Source: a bacterium (lineage in GTDB: Bacteria; Bacillota; Bacilli; Lactobacillales; Streptococcaceae). From it: a stretch of DNA of 64,000 nt. Shown here in pieces: positions 1-8,083 of the stretch. Location: NCBI GenBank assembly GCA_905221105.1, contig CAJNBW010000005.1, forward strand, positions 62,001 to 126,000, written 5' to 3'. A program made the position numbers and the translations under genes. Numbering within the stretch: position 1 is the first letter of the stretch; every line of letters begins with the position of its first letter. The notes beneath the pieces were generated by a model, which searched no databases, was not told the origin of the DNA, and worked only from the letters and a program-made list of their open reading frames with translations.

Positions 1-489
1 ATCCAGAAAAATCTGCTCTTTTTACAGTCCTATAAGGCGGATTCTGTTATTGAGGAAGAGGATATTGTCAATGCTATTCCCAAGACCTTGCAGGACAATA
101 TTTTTGATTTAACTCAGTTTATTTTGACTAAAAAGATGGACCAGGCGCGCTACTTGGTTAGAGACTTGACCTTGCAAGGGGAAGACGAAATTAAGCTCAT
201 AGCTGTCATGTTAGGACAATTTCGGACTTTTATTCAGGTGAAGATTTTATCGGACTCTGGCCAAACAGAAGCGCAGATTGCAAGTAGTCTAGGTAGTTAT
301 CTGGGACGCACTCCCAATCCCTATCAAATCAAGTTTGCGCTGAGAGATTCGCGAGGACTTTCCTTGAGCTTTTTGAAGCAAGCTATTTCCTATTTGATTG
401 AGACAGACTATCAGATTAAGACAGGTCTTTATGAAAAAGGTTTCCTTTTTGAAAAGGCACTCCTACAGATTGCTAGTCAGGTAAATTAA
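1..489 (+). CDS. holA: DNA polymerase III delta subunit, C-terminal part (cut by window edge)
   Basis: The reading frame is open from the first base of the window, so only about the last 162 codons are seen. HolA is the delta subunit of the clamp loader: it opens the beta sliding clamp and works with delta-prime and tau/gamma at the fork. The visible part matches the end of domain II and the helical domain III collar (region around the residues LTKKMDQARYLVRDL and VMLGQFRTF). Position directly upstream of sodA is the usual streptococcal context. The internal TTG at 88 is not a real start. Nothing about the gene start or promoter can be said from this window. Confidence 0.85.
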   Translation: MQKNLLFLQSYKADSVIEEEDIVNAIPKTLQDNIFDLTQFILTKKMDQARYLVRDLTLQGEDEIKLIAVMLGQFRTFIQVKILSDSGQTEAQIASSLGSYLGRTPNPYQIKFALRDSRGLSLSFLKQAISYLIETDYQIKTGLYEKGFLFEKALLQIASQVN

Positions 490-510
490 TCCTATCTGAA
501 AAAATTTTTT

Positions 511-545
511 AACCCGCGTCAGGATTATCTTGTCGTGGGTTTCTT
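511..545 (+). terminator. Hairpin downstream of holA
   Basis: AACCCGCG (511-518) can pair with CGTGGGTT (534-541, one G-T wobble), followed by a short T-rich stretch. It sits between the holA stop and the sodA promoter. The T-run is weak, so termination may be partial. Confidence 0.4.
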
Positions 546-574
546 AGTGATTTCTTCATCTATAAGCAAAAAAC

Positions 575-603
575 TTGAAAAAAGTGAATGTTTGCGTTAT
601 CAT
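575..603 (+). promoter_or_regulatory. sodA promoter
   Basis: TTGAAA (575-580), 17-bp spacer, TATCAT (598-603), a good sigma-A promoter about 30 bases upstream of the sodA start. The ribosome binding site is AGAGG just before ATG 635. I see no obvious metal-regulator operator. Confidence 0.6.
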
Positions 604-634
604 TTTCATATAGAAAGAAAAAGAGGTATTACAG

Positions 635-1240
635 ATGGCTATTATCTTACCAGATCTTCCATATGCATACGACGCTTTGGAACCATACATCGATGCGGAA
701 ACAATGCACTTGCACCATGACAAACACCATCAAACTTATGTCAACAATGCTAATGCAGCTCTAGAAAAACACCCTGAAATCGGTGAAGATCTTGAAACCT
801 TGCTTGCTGATGTAGAATCTATCCCAGCTGATATCCGTCAAGCACTTATCAACAATGGTGGTGGACACTTGAACCACGCTCTTTTCTGGGAATTGATGAC
901 TCCTGAAAAAACAGCTCCATCAGCAGAACTTGCAGCAGCAATCGATACAACATTTGGTTCATTTGAAGAATTCCAAGCAGCCTTCACTGCGGCAGCTACA
1001 ACTCGTTTCGGTTCTGGATGGGCATGGTTGGTTGTCAACAAAGAAGGGAAACTTGAAGTGACTTCAACAGCAAACCAAGATACACCAATCTCAGAAGGTA
1101 AAAAACCAATCTTGGGCTTGGACGTTTGGGAACATGCTTACTACGTGAAATACCGCAACGTGCGTCCTGACTACATCAAAGCTTTCTTCTCAGTGATCAA
1201 CTGGAACAAAGTAGATGAATTGTACGCAGCTGCTAAATAA
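635..1240 (+). CDS. sodA: Manganese-dependent superoxide dismutase
   Basis: SodA converts superoxide to hydrogen peroxide and oxygen in the cytoplasm. It has 201 residues, the normal length. The N-terminal alpha-hairpin domain contains the HHDKHH motif with metal ligand His27. The second His ligand (about residue 81) is in NHALFWE, and the last two ligands are in DVWEHAYY (Asp and His). The GSGWAW motif of the Fe/Mn family is present. As streptococci usually have a single Mn-type SOD this should be the only one. It is a monocistronic gene with its own promoter and two hairpin terminators downstream. Confidence 0.97.
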   Translation: MAIILPDLPYAYDALEPYIDAETMHLHHDKHHQTYVNNANAALEKHPEIGEDLETLLADVESIPADIRQALINNGGGHLNHALFWELMTPEKTAPSAELAAAIDTTFGSFEEFQAAFTAAATTRFGSGWAWLVVNKEGKLEVTSTANQDTPISEGKKPILGLDVWEHAYYVKYRNVRPDYIKAFFSVINWNKVDELYAAAK

Positions 1241-1250
1241 TGATAGTTGG

Positions 1251-1277
1251 AGGGAAGAATTGTTCTTCTCTTTTTTA
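1251..1277 (+). terminator. sodA terminator 1
   Basis: AGGGAAGAA (1251-1259) pairs with TTCTTCTCT (1263-1271), followed by a T-run. A second terminator lies about 16 bases further on. Confidence 0.7.
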
Positions 1278-1292
1278 GGTTATATGATTCTG

Positions 1293-1318
1293 GTCTGACA
1301 AAATCGTCAGACTTTTTT
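1293..1318 (+). terminator. sodA terminator 2
   Basis: Perfect stem GTCTGAC (1293-1299) / GTCAGAC (1306-1312) followed by six T. In tandem with the preceding hairpin it insulates the next operon from sodA. Confidence 0.75.
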
Positions 1319-1354
1319 CATTTTTATGAGAAACGTGCTAACTGCTAGAAATTA

Positions 1355-1363
1355 TGGTAGAAT
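1355..1363 (+). promoter_or_regulatory. Extended -10 promoter of the yutD-rlmN operon
   Basis: TGG followed by TAGAAT (1358-1363), about 33 bases upstream of ATG 1397. No good -35 hexamer is seen, as is common for extended -10 promoters in this group. Confidence 0.5.
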
Positions 1364-1396
1364 AAAGTATTAAGTAATCGTGGAAAAAGGATATCT

Positions 1397-1927
1397 ATGC
1401 GAAAAGAAATTGCACCTGAATTATACAACTATAACAAGTTTCCTGGTCCTGAGTTCCATTTACACGGGGACAAGGTTGAAACGGAAGGGATAGCTTTTTC
1501 CTTGGTTGAAAATATCAAGGATGCCTTTGATGTGACGGCTTTTAATCAGCGTTTTTCAGAAGTCTTAACCAAGTTTGATTATATCGTTGGGGACTGGAGC
1601 AACGAACAGCTTCGCCTACGAGGTTTCTACAAGGATGATCGAACAGAGGAAAATCTGGAGAAAATCAGTCGTTTACAAGACTACCTTTTAGAGTATTGTA
1701 GTTATGGTTGTGCCTATTTTGTCCTAGAAAATGAAGCCCCTAAACGAGCATCATTTGACAAGAAAATGCGTAAGAAGGAAGAAGAGACGCCTTCTAGAAA
1801 AGGAAAGAAACCGACTCAAACCAAACGAAAATCGAATGCAGATAAGAAAAATAGACGTCGTCAGAAAGACCAGCATTCTCAGAAAGAGGACAAGGGGCAA
1901 CGTCATTTTGTCATTCGTCAGAAGTGA
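1397..1927 (+). CDS. YutD family protein (DUF1027)
   Basis: A conserved Firmicutes cytoplasmic protein of unknown biochemical role. The first about 115 residues form the conserved YutD domain (motifs YIVGDWSNEQLRLRGF and YCSYGCAYFVLEN). The remainder is a highly basic Lys/Arg-rich tail, probably disordered and possibly nucleic-acid binding. It is the first gene of an operon and is followed after 20 bases by rlmN, a conserved neighbour that hints at an RNA- or ribosome-related job. That last point is inference only. Confidence 0.8.
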   Translation: MRKEIAPELYNYNKFPGPEFHLHGDKVETEGIAFSLVENIKDAFDVTAFNQRFSEVLTKFDYIVGDWSNEQLRLRGFYKDDRTEENLEKISRLQDYLLEYCSYGCAYFVLENEAPKRASFDKKMRKKEEETPSRKGKKPTQTKRKSNADKKNRRRQKDQHSQKEDKGQRHFVIRQK

Positions 1928-1947
1928 GTAGAGAATAAGGAGAAGAA

Positions 1948-3033
1948 ATGAAACCGTCAATTTATAGTTTAACACGTCAAACCATGCAGGAATGGGTATT
2001 GGAGCAGGGTGAAAAGAAATTTCGTGCAGATCAAATCTGGGAATGGCTTTACCGTAAACGTGTGCAGTCATTTGAAGAAATGACCAACCTTTCAAAAGAT
2101 TTGATTGCTAAGCTCAATGACCAGTTTGTAGTCAATCCCTTGAAACAGCGAATCGTGCAAGAGTCTGCTGATGGGACTGTCAAATATCTTTTTGAATTGC
2201 CTGATGGTATGTTGATTGAGACAGTATTGATGAGACAACACTATGGTTTGTCAGTCTGTGTGACCACTCAGGTCGGCTGTAATATCGGTTGTACCTTCTG
2301 TGCCTCTGGTTTGATTAAGAAGCAACGTGACCTCAATAATGGGGAAATCGTAGCGCAGATCATGCTGGTTCAGAAATACTTCGACGAACGTGGTCAGGAC
2401 GAACGCGTCAGCCATATTGTTGTCATGGGAATTGGTGAACCATTTGATAACTACAACAATGTCTTGAATTTCGTTCGTACTATCAATGATGACAAGGGAA
2501 TGGCCATCGGTGCTCGTCATATCACGGTTTCAACCTCAGGTTTGGCCCATAAAATTCGTGATTTTGCTAATGAAGGAGTTCAGGTCAATCTTGCCGTTTC
2601 CCTTCACGCACCTAACAATGAATTGCGCTCAAGCATCATGAAGATTAACCGCGCCTTTCCGATTGAAAAACTCTTTGCAGCTATTGAGTATTATATCGAA
2701 ACAACCAACCGTCGTGTAACCTTTGAATATATTATGCTTAATGAAGTCAACGATGGTGTTGAACAAGCCTTGGAATTGGCTGAATTGCTCAAGAACATTA
2801 AGAAATTGTCTTATGTGAACCTGATTCCTTATAACCCAGTTAGTGAGCATGACCAATATAGCCGTAGTCCTAAAGAGCGCGTGATGGCCTTCTATGATAC
2901 ACTCAAGAAAAAAGGAGTTAACTGTGTTGTTCGTCAAGAGCATGGTACTGATATTGATGCAGCTTGTGGACAATTGCGTTCTAATACAATGAAACGTGAC
3001 CGCCAGAAAGCAGTCGCAGCAGTCAATCCTTAA
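1948..3033 (+). CDS. rlmN: 23S rRNA (adenine2503-C2)-methyltransferase RlmN
   Basis: A radical-SAM enzyme that methylates C2 of A2503 in 23S rRNA (and A37 in some tRNAs), improving translation fidelity. It has 361 residues. The radical SAM cluster motif C-x3-C-x2-C is seen in [11 protein letters not shown] at about residues 111-121. The N-terminal accessory domain contains [10 protein letters not shown], and the C-terminal part contains the conserved Cys used in the methyl-transfer mechanism (AACGQL). SD AGGAGAAG precedes the ATG. The stop codon overlaps the ATG of the next gene by one base, which implies translational coupling. Confidence 0.96.
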   Translation: MKPSIYSLTRQTMQEWVLEQGEKKFRADQIWEWLYRKRVQSFEEMTNLSKDLIAKLNDQFVVNPLKQRIVQESADGTVKYLFELPDGMLIETVLMRQHYGLSVCVTTQVGCNIGCTFCASGLIKKQRDLNNGEIVAQIMLVQKYFDERGQDERVSHIVVMGIGEPFDNYNNVLNFVRTINDDKGMAIGARHITVSTSGLAHKIRDFANEGVQVNLAVSLHAPNNELRSSIMKINRAFPIEKLFAAIEYYIETTNRRVTFEYIMLNEVNDGVEQALELAELLKNIKKLSYVNLIPYNPVSEHDQYSRSPKERVMAFYDTLKKKGVNCVVRQEHGTDIDAACGQLRSNTMKRDRQKAVAAVNP

Positions 3034-3515
3034 TGATAAAGAAAACTTATAATCATGTTGTGGTCTTGGGAGTCATTTTCTATAGCATTTGTATCGTCTA
3101 CTTTTGTTTTACTCCTCAAGAACATTCTCCCGTGGGGGTGGAAACTCCAGGTATTCAGCATCTTGGACGCCTGGTTTTTCTTTTGACTCCTTTCAATTCT
3201 TTCTGGAAACTGGGCGAAGTGAGTGATATGGGACAATTATATTGGATTTTTTTACAAAATATCCTCAATGTCTTCTTGCTTTTTCCTCTGATGTTCCAAC
3301 TCCTTTATCTCTTTCCAAACTTAAGGAAAACAAAAAGAGTTCTTCTTTTCAGTTTTCTAGTGAGTCTTGGAATCGAGTGTACGCAGTTGGTCTTGGACTT
3401 TTTCTTTGATTTCAATCGCGTCTTTGAGATTGATGATTTGTGGACCAATACCTTGGGTGGCTATTTGGCTTGGCTCCTCTATAAACAATTACATAAAAAC
3501 AAAATAAGGAATTAA
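3033..3515 (+). CDS. VanZ-like membrane protein
   Basis: A 160-residue polytopic membrane protein of the VanZ family, named after a teicoplanin-resistance accessory protein. The biochemical function of chromosomal homologues is unknown. Four hydrophobic segments are visible (roughly residues 8-26, 68-90, 102-120 and 138-153), with the family motif GIECTQLVLDFF. The start codon shares one base with the rlmN stop, and the next gene begins one base after its stop. The three genes are therefore almost certainly one transcript. Confidence 0.8.
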   Translation: MIKKTYNHVVVLGVIFYSICIVYFCFTPQEHSPVGVETPGIQHLGRLVFLLTPFNSFWKLGEVSDMGQLYWIFLQNILNVFLLFPLMFQLLYLFPNLRKTKRVLLFSFLVSLGIECTQLVLDFFFDFNRVFEIDDLWTNTLGGYLAWLLYKQLHKNKIRN

Positions 3516-3516
3516 A

Positions 3517-5058
3517 ATGAGTATTTTAGAAGTTAAAAATCTGAGTCACGGTTTTGGTGACCGTGCAATTTTTGAAGATGTGTCCTTCCGTCTCCTCAAG
3601 GGAGAACATATCGGCCTGGTCGGTGCCAATGGTGAAGGGAAATCAACCTTTATGAGCATCGTGACTGGTAAAATGCTGCCAGATGAAGGGAAGGTTGAGT
3701 GGTCCAAATATGTGACTGCCGGTTACTTGGATCAGCACTCCGTCCTTGCTGAAGGTCAATCTGTTCGAGATGTGCTCCGTACAGCCTTTGATGAGCTTTT
3801 CAAAGCAGAAGCTCGTATCAATGACCTCTATATGGAAATGGCTGAAGACGGAGCGGATGTTGATGCTCTCATGGAAGAAGTTGGCGAACTCCAAGACCGT
3901 TTGGAGAGTCGTGATTTCTATACCTTGGATGCCAAAATTGACGAAGTGGCGCGTGCTCTTGGTGTTATGGACTTTGGCATGGATACGGATGTAACTTCTT
4001 TGTCAGGGGGGCAAAGAACCAAGGTACTTTTGGCCAAACTCCTCCTTGAAAAGCCTGATATCTTGCTTCTGGACGAGCCAACCAACTACTTGGATGCTGA
4101 GCATATTGACTGGCTCAAGCGCTATCTCCAAAACTATGAGAATGCCTTTGTTCTCATTTCACACGATATTCCATTCCTGAACGATGTGATTAATATTGTC
4201 TACCATGTGGAGAATCAACAGCTGACGCGTTACTCTGGTGACTACTACCAGTTCCAAGAAGTCTATGCTATGAAGAAATCTCAGCTAGAGGCAGCCTACG
4301 AACGTCAGCAGAAAGAGATTGCGGACCTCAAGGACTTCGTGGCTCGAAACAAAGCGCGTGTTGCAACACGAAATATGGCTATGTCCCGTCAGAAGAAATT
4401 GGATAAGATGGATATTATCGAACTGCAAAGTGAGAAACCAAAACCATCCTTTGATTTCAAATCGGCTCGTACACCTGGGCGCTTTATCTTCCAAGCCAAG
4501 GATTTGCAGATTGGTTACGACCGTCCTCTTACTAAGCCTTTGAATCTTACCTTTGAACGCAATCAAAAGGTTGCTATTATCGGTGCAAATGGTATCGGGA
4601 AAACAACTCTCTTGAAGTCTCTCTTGGGGATTATTCCGCCGATTGCTGGGGAAGTTGAACGTGGTGATTATCTAGAACTCGGTTACTTTGAGCAGGAAGT
4701 AGAAGGTGGCAATCGTCAAACACCACTAGAGGCTGTTTGGAATGCCTTTCCTGCACTTAACCAAGCGGAAGTTCGTGCAGCCCTTGCCCGTTGTGGTCTG
4801 ACAACTAAGCATATCGAAAGTCAAATTCAGGTCTTGTCAGGTGGGGAACAAGCCAAGGTTCGTTTCTGTCTCTTGATGAATCGTGAAAACAATGTTTTAG
4901 TGCTGGACGAGCCGACCAACCACTTGGATGTGGATGCCAAGGATGAACTTAAACGTGCTCTTAAAGAATACAAGGGATCTATTCTTATGGTCTGCCACGA
5001 ACCAGACTTCTATGAAGGCTGGATGGACCAAATCTGGGATTTTAACAAGCTAACTTAA
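3517..5058 (+). CDS. ABC-F family ATPase (YbiT-like)
   Basis: A soluble duplicated ATPase without membrane segments. ABC-F proteins bind the ribosomal E site and act on stalled or antibiotic-bound ribosomes. Domain 1 has Walker A GANGEGKS (residues 36-43), signature LSGGQ and Walker B LLLDEPTNYLD. The linker (about 240-300) is rich in Lys/Gln/Glu and corresponds to the P-site tRNA interaction motif. Domain 2 has GANGIGKT, LSGGEQ and LVLDEPTNHLD. At 513 residues and without a C-terminal extension it looks like a housekeeping translation factor of the YbiT type rather than a resistance protein, but the subgroup call is an inference. Confidence 0.88.
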   Translation: MSILEVKNLSHGFGDRAIFEDVSFRLLKGEHIGLVGANGEGKSTFMSIVTGKMLPDEGKVEWSKYVTAGYLDQHSVLAEGQSVRDVLRTAFDELFKAEARINDLYMEMAEDGADVDALMEEVGELQDRLESRDFYTLDAKIDEVARALGVMDFGMDTDVTSLSGGQRTKVLLAKLLLEKPDILLLDEPTNYLDAEHIDWLKRYLQNYENAFVLISHDIPFLNDVINIVYHVENQQLTRYSGDYYQFQEVYAMKKSQLEAAYERQQKEIADLKDFVARNKARVATRNMAMSRQKKLDKMDIIELQSEKPKPSFDFKSARTPGRFIFQAKDLQIGYDRPLTKPLNLTFERNQKVAIIGANGIGKTTLLKSLLGIIPPIAGEVERGDYLELGYFEQEVEGGNRQTPLEAVWNAFPALNQAEVRAALARCGLTTKHIESQIQVLSGGEQAKVRFCLLMNRENNVLVLDEPTNHLDVDAKDELKRALKEYKGSILMVCHEPDFYEGWMDQIWDFNKLT

Positions 5059-5074
5059 AAATCAGTATAAAAGA

Positions 5075-5107
5075 AATACAGTACCGAATGTGGGTACTGT
5101 ATTTTTT
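5075..5107 (+). terminator. Terminator of the yutD-rlmN-vanZ-ABC-F operon
   Basis: AATACAGTACC (5075-5085) pairs perfectly with GGTACTGTATT (5092-5102) and is followed by a T-run. The A-rich 5' arm may let it also work for the convergent slrA transcript. Confidence 0.85.
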
Positions 5108-5124
5108 AGGTTTTTAAGATTTAA

Positions 5125-5227
5125 TACTCTTCGAAAATCAAATTCAAACCGCGTCAACGTCGCCTTGCCGTACTCAAGTACAGCCTGCGGCTAGTTTCCT
5201 AGTTTGCTCTTTGATTTTCATTGAGTT
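5125..5227 (-). repeat. BOX element, boxA-boxC form, in the 3' end of slrA
   Basis: On the minus strand this reads ACTCAATGAAAATC...GCAAACTAGGAA...GCCGCAGG...TACGGCAAGGCGACG...TTTTCGAAGAGTA, which matches the boxA start, the core used in the classic BOX-PCR primer, and the boxC end. The internal boxB module present in the second copy at 40434-40582 is missing, giving about 103 bp. It overlaps the last codons and the stop of slrA. Confidence 0.8.
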
Positions 5228-6023
5228 TAAAATCGTAGTCTTTCACCACTTCGATGCTATCGATAGTAATAGCAGTAGTTGGTTTGTCTTTCTCATCTTT
5301 TTCAGTTTTAGCAATCTTATCTACAACATCCATACCGTCAATCACTTGACCAAAGACTGGGTGTTTGCCATCTAGACTAGGATTTCCACCTTCTTTGTAG
5401 GCTTCGATGATTTTCTTTGGATACTTGCTTGTAGGGAGTTTAGCAGAGGTATCTGTGGAGTTTTGGTTGATGAAGAATTGACTACCATTGGTATTTGGTT
5501 GACCAGTATTTGCCATCGCAAGAGCACCACGGATGTTATAGAGATAAGGAGTGATCTCGTTTTTGAATCCAGTTCCCTTGTCTTTTGTCTTATCCTTGTC
5601 ATGCCAGATAGACTGACCACCTGTACCGTCCCCTTTTGGATCTCCAGTTTGAACCATGAAGCCATCGATGACACGGTGGAAGGTAATGCCGTTATAGTAG
5701 CCTTCTTTGGCATGAGTGAGGAAGTTTTCAACCGCTAGAGGAGCGAGTTTAGGGAAGAGTTTGATACGGATATCGCCTTGACTTGTGTGGAGAATCACTT
5801 CAGCCTCATCTTCAGCAACTTCCTTAGAAAGTTGAGGGAAATTGGCATTCTCATTTGTTAAAGCATCGTTTAAATCCTTGGCAGATTGAGCAGCTGCTTT
5901 AGAGCTTTCTTCAGCAGCAAGACTTGAATCCACATAATCATCACCACGCAGGCTACGTTGGATGCTGCTACATCCAGCTAGGGCTACAGTGGATAGTAAA
6001 AGAAGGGTTGCTAGTTTTTTCAT
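5199..6023 (-). CDS. slrA: Cyclophilin-type peptidyl-prolyl isomerase lipoprotein SlrA
   Basis: An exported lipoprotein PPIase. The signal peptide ends in the lipobox LAGC with Cys18, so the mature protein is anchored on the outer face of the membrane. After a Ser/Ala-rich linker the cyclophilin domain spans about residues 70-262, with the catalytic region [19 protein letters not shown] and the GSQFFI motif. Streptococcal SlrA acts in folding of surface proteins and in colonisation. The promoter TTGAAA-17-TACAAT is at 6053-6081. Odd feature: the final residues LNENQRAN and the TAG stop are read out of a BOX repeat, so the natural C-terminus has been replaced by repeat-encoded residues. Confidence 0.92.
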   Translation of the reverse strand: MKKLATLLLLSTVALAGCSSIQRSLRGDDYVDSSLAAEESSKAAAQSAKDLNDALTNENANFPQLSKEVAEDEAEVILHTSQGDIRIKLFPKLAPLAVENFLTHAKEGYYNGITFHRVIDGFMVQTGDPKGDGTGGQSIWHDKDKTKDKGTGFKNEITPYLYNIRGALAMANTGQPNTNGSQFFINQNSTDTSAKLPTSKYPKKIIEAYKEGGNPSLDGKHPVFGQVIDGMDVVDKIAKTEKDEKDKPTTAITIDSIEVVKDYDFKLNENQRAN

Positions 6024-6052
6024 TCTGATCCTCTCAAAAATTCATTTCTACC

Positions 6053-6081
6053 ATTGTACCCTAAAAGGAAGTGGATTTCAA
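6053..6081 (-). promoter_or_regulatory. slrA promoter
   Basis: On the minus strand TTGAAA (6076-6081), 17-bp spacer, TACAAT (6053-6058), about 30 bases upstream of the slrA ATG. Confidence 0.6.
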
Positions 6082-6131
6082 ATATTAGTGACAAGACAGT
6101 TTTAGAGAAAGGAAACTAAAAAGTCGCTTGA

Positions 6132-6663
6132 TTAGAGATTTTTCTTTGGATGACGGTCGATAATGTCCTGGTACTATTCCAGTATCTGCTCCCCCTTTGG
6201 ACTCAATTTGTAGCCACGAGTTGCAAAGTGACTTGCTAATTCTTCTTCTGAGAAGTGGTCATGAAGGGCTTGGTCTAGATCGGCAGCCTTCATCTTAGAT
6301 AGTCCTGTAATTCCCTTGCTTTTCAAAATATTCTTTTTCATTGTAGCATTCAGATGGTCAAGTGAATCAAAAGCAGTTTCAATGACAGTAATAACCTTTT
6401 TCTACCAGAGTTTTTAGGTGTTTAGGGGCATCAATGCCATAAGTGTATTCAAATTATTTAGGAAACCAGGTTTCGGTGGTAAAAGTGCCAAACTGGATTC
6501 TCCATAGTAAAATGATATCACCTGCTAGTAAGTTATCTGTTAATAATTCCATGTTTCGTTTGGGAACAGGCTTGGGATTTAGAAGCCAAGCATCCAAATC
6601 ACGTTCAGGCGATATGGGTTTGACTTGATGGTCTTTATAAAATGTTTCTAAAATAGTATTCAC
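6132..6663 (-). pseudogene. Broken gene for a SAP-like-domain protein
   Basis: Reading on the minus strand from ATG 6663, the frame encodes a protein beginning MNTILETFYKDHQV and is interrupted by TAA after TTETWFPK (near 6456). It continues in the same frame (FEYTYGIDAPKHLKTLVEKG), then needs a frameshift near 6385. It resumes as IETAFDSLDHLNATMKKN and a stretch (KSKGITGLSKMKAADLDQA) that resembles a SAP motif, and meets a TAG after GEQILE before the final DIIDRHPKKNL. Two in-frame stops and one frameshift make it a decayed gene. The function of the intact family is not known to me. The SAP similarity is by eye only. Confidence 0.7.
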
Positions 6664-6732
6664 TGATAGCCTCTTTCAAACATTTATTTCCTATTCTAGC
6701 AAATTTCTAAAAGTTTTAAAAATTTTATAGTC

Positions 6733-6753
6733 TGTCAAGTTTTTTTCTTGACA
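6733..6753. promoter_or_regulatory. Inverted repeat overlapping the rpsP -35 box
   Basis: TGTCAAG (6733-6739) and CTTGACA (6747-6753) form a perfect 7-bp inverted repeat around a run of seven T. The right arm contains the -35 hexamer of the rpsP promoter. It could be an operator, or the hairpin of an old terminator. Confidence 0.35.
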
Positions 6754-6775
6754 CCTGTCAGAAATCTGATATAAT
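6748..6775 (+). promoter_or_regulatory. rpsP promoter
   Basis: Consensus TTGACA (6748-6753), 16-bp spacer, consensus TATAAT (6770-6775). One of the strongest-looking promoters in the window, as expected for a ribosomal protein gene. The leader holds a small hairpin AAATAGC/GCTATTT at about 6787-6803. Confidence 0.85.
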
Positions 6776-6839
6776 AGAACATGTGCTAAATAGCTCAGCT
6801 ATTTCACCGAAATAAAAAATAAGAAAAGAGACTTTAAAA

Positions 6840-7112
6840 ATGGCAGTTAAAATCCGTTTGACTCGTATGGGTTCTAAGAAAAAACCTTTCTACCGTATCA
6901 ACGTAGCAGATTCACGTTCACCACGTGACGGACGTTTCATCGAAACAGTTGGAACTTACAACCCACTTGTTGCTGAAAATCAAGTAACTTTGAAAGAAGA
7001 TCGCGTTCTTGCATGGTTGGCTGATGGAGCTCAACCTTCAGATACAGTTCGCAACATCCTTTCAAAAGAAGGTGTATTGAAGAAATTCCACGATTCTAAA
7101 TTCTCAAAATAA
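6840..7112 (+). CDS. rpsP: 30S ribosomal protein S16
   Basis: A small-subunit ribosomal protein that helps fold the 5' domain of 16S rRNA. It has 90 residues, with the typical start [19 protein letters not shown] and the conserved [12 protein letters not shown] and VGTYNP motifs. It is expressed from a consensus promoter. The SD is weak (AGAGACTTTAAAA region). It is followed after 19 bases by khpA; this pairing is conserved in streptococci. Confidence 0.98.
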   Translation: MAVKIRLTRMGSKKKPFYRINVADSRSPRDGRFIETVGTYNPLVAENQVTLKEDRVLAWLADGAQPSDTVRNILSKEGVLKKFHDSKFSK

Positions 7113-7131
7113 GTTTAAAGTAGGTTGACAG

Positions 7132-7371
7132 ATGGATACGATTGAAAATCTCATTATTGCGATTGTGAAACCCTTGATTTCACAACCAGATGCCTTAACT
7201 ATCAAGATTGAAGATACACCAGAATTTTTGGAATATCATTTGGATCTTGATCAAAGTGATGTGGGTCGTGTAATCGGTCGTAAGGGTCGCACTATTTCTG
7301 CGATAAGAACGATTGTCTACTCTGTCCCAACTGAAGACAAAAAAGTAAGAATCGTTATTGACGAAAAATAA
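7132..7371 (+). CDS. khpA: KH-domain RNA-binding protein KhpA
   Basis: A 79-residue single KH-domain protein. The RNA-binding GxxG loop is seen as IGRKGRT (about residues 47-53). In pneumococci KhpA partners with the Jag/EloR (KhpB) protein in control of cell elongation and division; that role is taken from the family. It is co-transcribed with rpsP, and its transcript appears to end at the hairpin directly downstream. Confidence 0.93.
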   Translation: MDTIENLIIAIVKPLISQPDALTIKIEDTPEFLEYHLDLDQSDVGRVIGRKGRTISAIRTIVYSVPTEDKKVRIVIDEK

Positions 7372-7375
7372 GAAG

Positions 7376-7401
7376 GGCGGGACGAATGTCTCGCTTTTTT
7401 T
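7376..7401 (+). terminator. Terminator after khpA
   Basis: GCGGGAC pairs with GTCTCGC (with G-T pairs) and is followed by TTTTTTT. It ends before the SD (AAGGAG) of the next gene, so read-through could still express the next gene. Confidence 0.65.
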
Positions 7402-7415
7402 GCAAGGAGCAGGAT

Positions 7416-7745
7416 ATGAAGGATTTAACGTTTAGACAATTACAAGACTACTTACTCGAACATTACCAGCAGTCTCGGACTGAGGAAGGTCTCTTTATGA
7501 AGCTAGTGGAGGAAGTCGGAGAAGTAGCCGAAGTTTTGAATGGGCGCTCTGGTCGAAAAGAAGGGGTGCAAGATTCTAACGAGGAACTTGCTAAAGAACT
7601 GGCTGATATTATTCACTACACCGTCGCAATCGCAGCCATCAACCAGATTGACCTAACTAAAACCATCTTTGAGAAAGATAAAACTGCATCTATTAAGTAC
7701 CAACATGAACGTGATTTGGAAGGATTTTTGAAGGGGGACCTCTAA
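7416..7745 (+). CDS. MazG-like nucleotide pyrophosphohydrolase
   Basis: A 109-residue all-alpha NTP-PPase of the MazG/dUTPase superfamily. The metal-binding EExxE...ExxD pattern is visible in KLVEEVGEVAEVLNG and EELAKELADIIHYTVAIA. Such proteins hydrolyse (d)NTPs to NMP and pyrophosphate, often for house-cleaning of damaged nucleotides; the substrate here is unknown. An upstream ATG at 7386 would place the khpA terminator stem inside the coding region. The ATG at 7416 has SD AAGGAG at proper spacing and begins the family-like MKDLTFRQLQ, so I chose it. Confidence 0.85.
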   Translation: MKDLTFRQLQDYLLEHYQQSRTEEGLFMKLVEEVGEVAEVLNGRSGRKEGVQDSNEELAKELADIIHYTVAIAAINQIDLTKTIFEKDKTASIKYQHERDLEGFLKGDL

Positions 7746-7764
7746 GACGATAAGAAATCAAATT

Positions 7765-7959
7765 TTGACTAATAAAGAAGGTATTAGTAAATATAAGAAA
7801 GATAAAGCAAGGAAAATGGTGGATTATACTATCAAAGTAAGGAATCTCCAAGAGGCAGATAAGTTAGGACTTGTGAGACAAGAACGAGAAAAGCAGGTCA
7901 GAATAGCTGACTCCTTTATAGTTAATGAGAAAGAATTTATCAGCTTGAAAGAGGGATAG
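7765..7959 (+). CDS. Small uncertain ORF
   Basis: A 64-codon ORF starting with TTG and without a recognisable SD. The product is Lys/Glu/Arg-rich (KEGISKYKKDKARKMVDY...VRQEREKQVRIADSF), looks helical and matches no family I know. It may be a real small gene following the MazG-like gene, the tail of a decayed gene, or a chance ORF. It lies in a short accessory segment between khpA and rimM. Confidence 0.25.
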   Translation: MTNKEGISKYKKDKARKMVDYTIKVRNLQEADKLGLVRQEREKQVRIADSFIVNEKEFISLKEG

Positions 7960-7971
7960 TGGACATAAAAT

Positions 7972-7999
7972 ATCAATCCTAGAAATAGCATCTAGGATT
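7972..7999 (+). terminator. Hairpin upstream of the DMT exporter gene
   Basis: AATCCTAGA pairs with TCTAGGATT and is followed by a short TTTTA. An extended -10 like element (TGCTAAAAT, near 8005-8013) follows and could drive the exporter gene. Confidence 0.5.
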
Positions 8000-8083
8000 T
8001 TACTATGCTAAAATGGAAAGATAGTCTCAAAAATTCTAATCTATCTATCTTGAGAATAGCTACTTTTAAGGGAGTAATAATCT

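Noticed and set aside
5125..5227. RUP element or IS remnant
   Set aside because: The core CTACGGCAAGGCGA and both ends match BOX; no transposase fragment is present at either copy.
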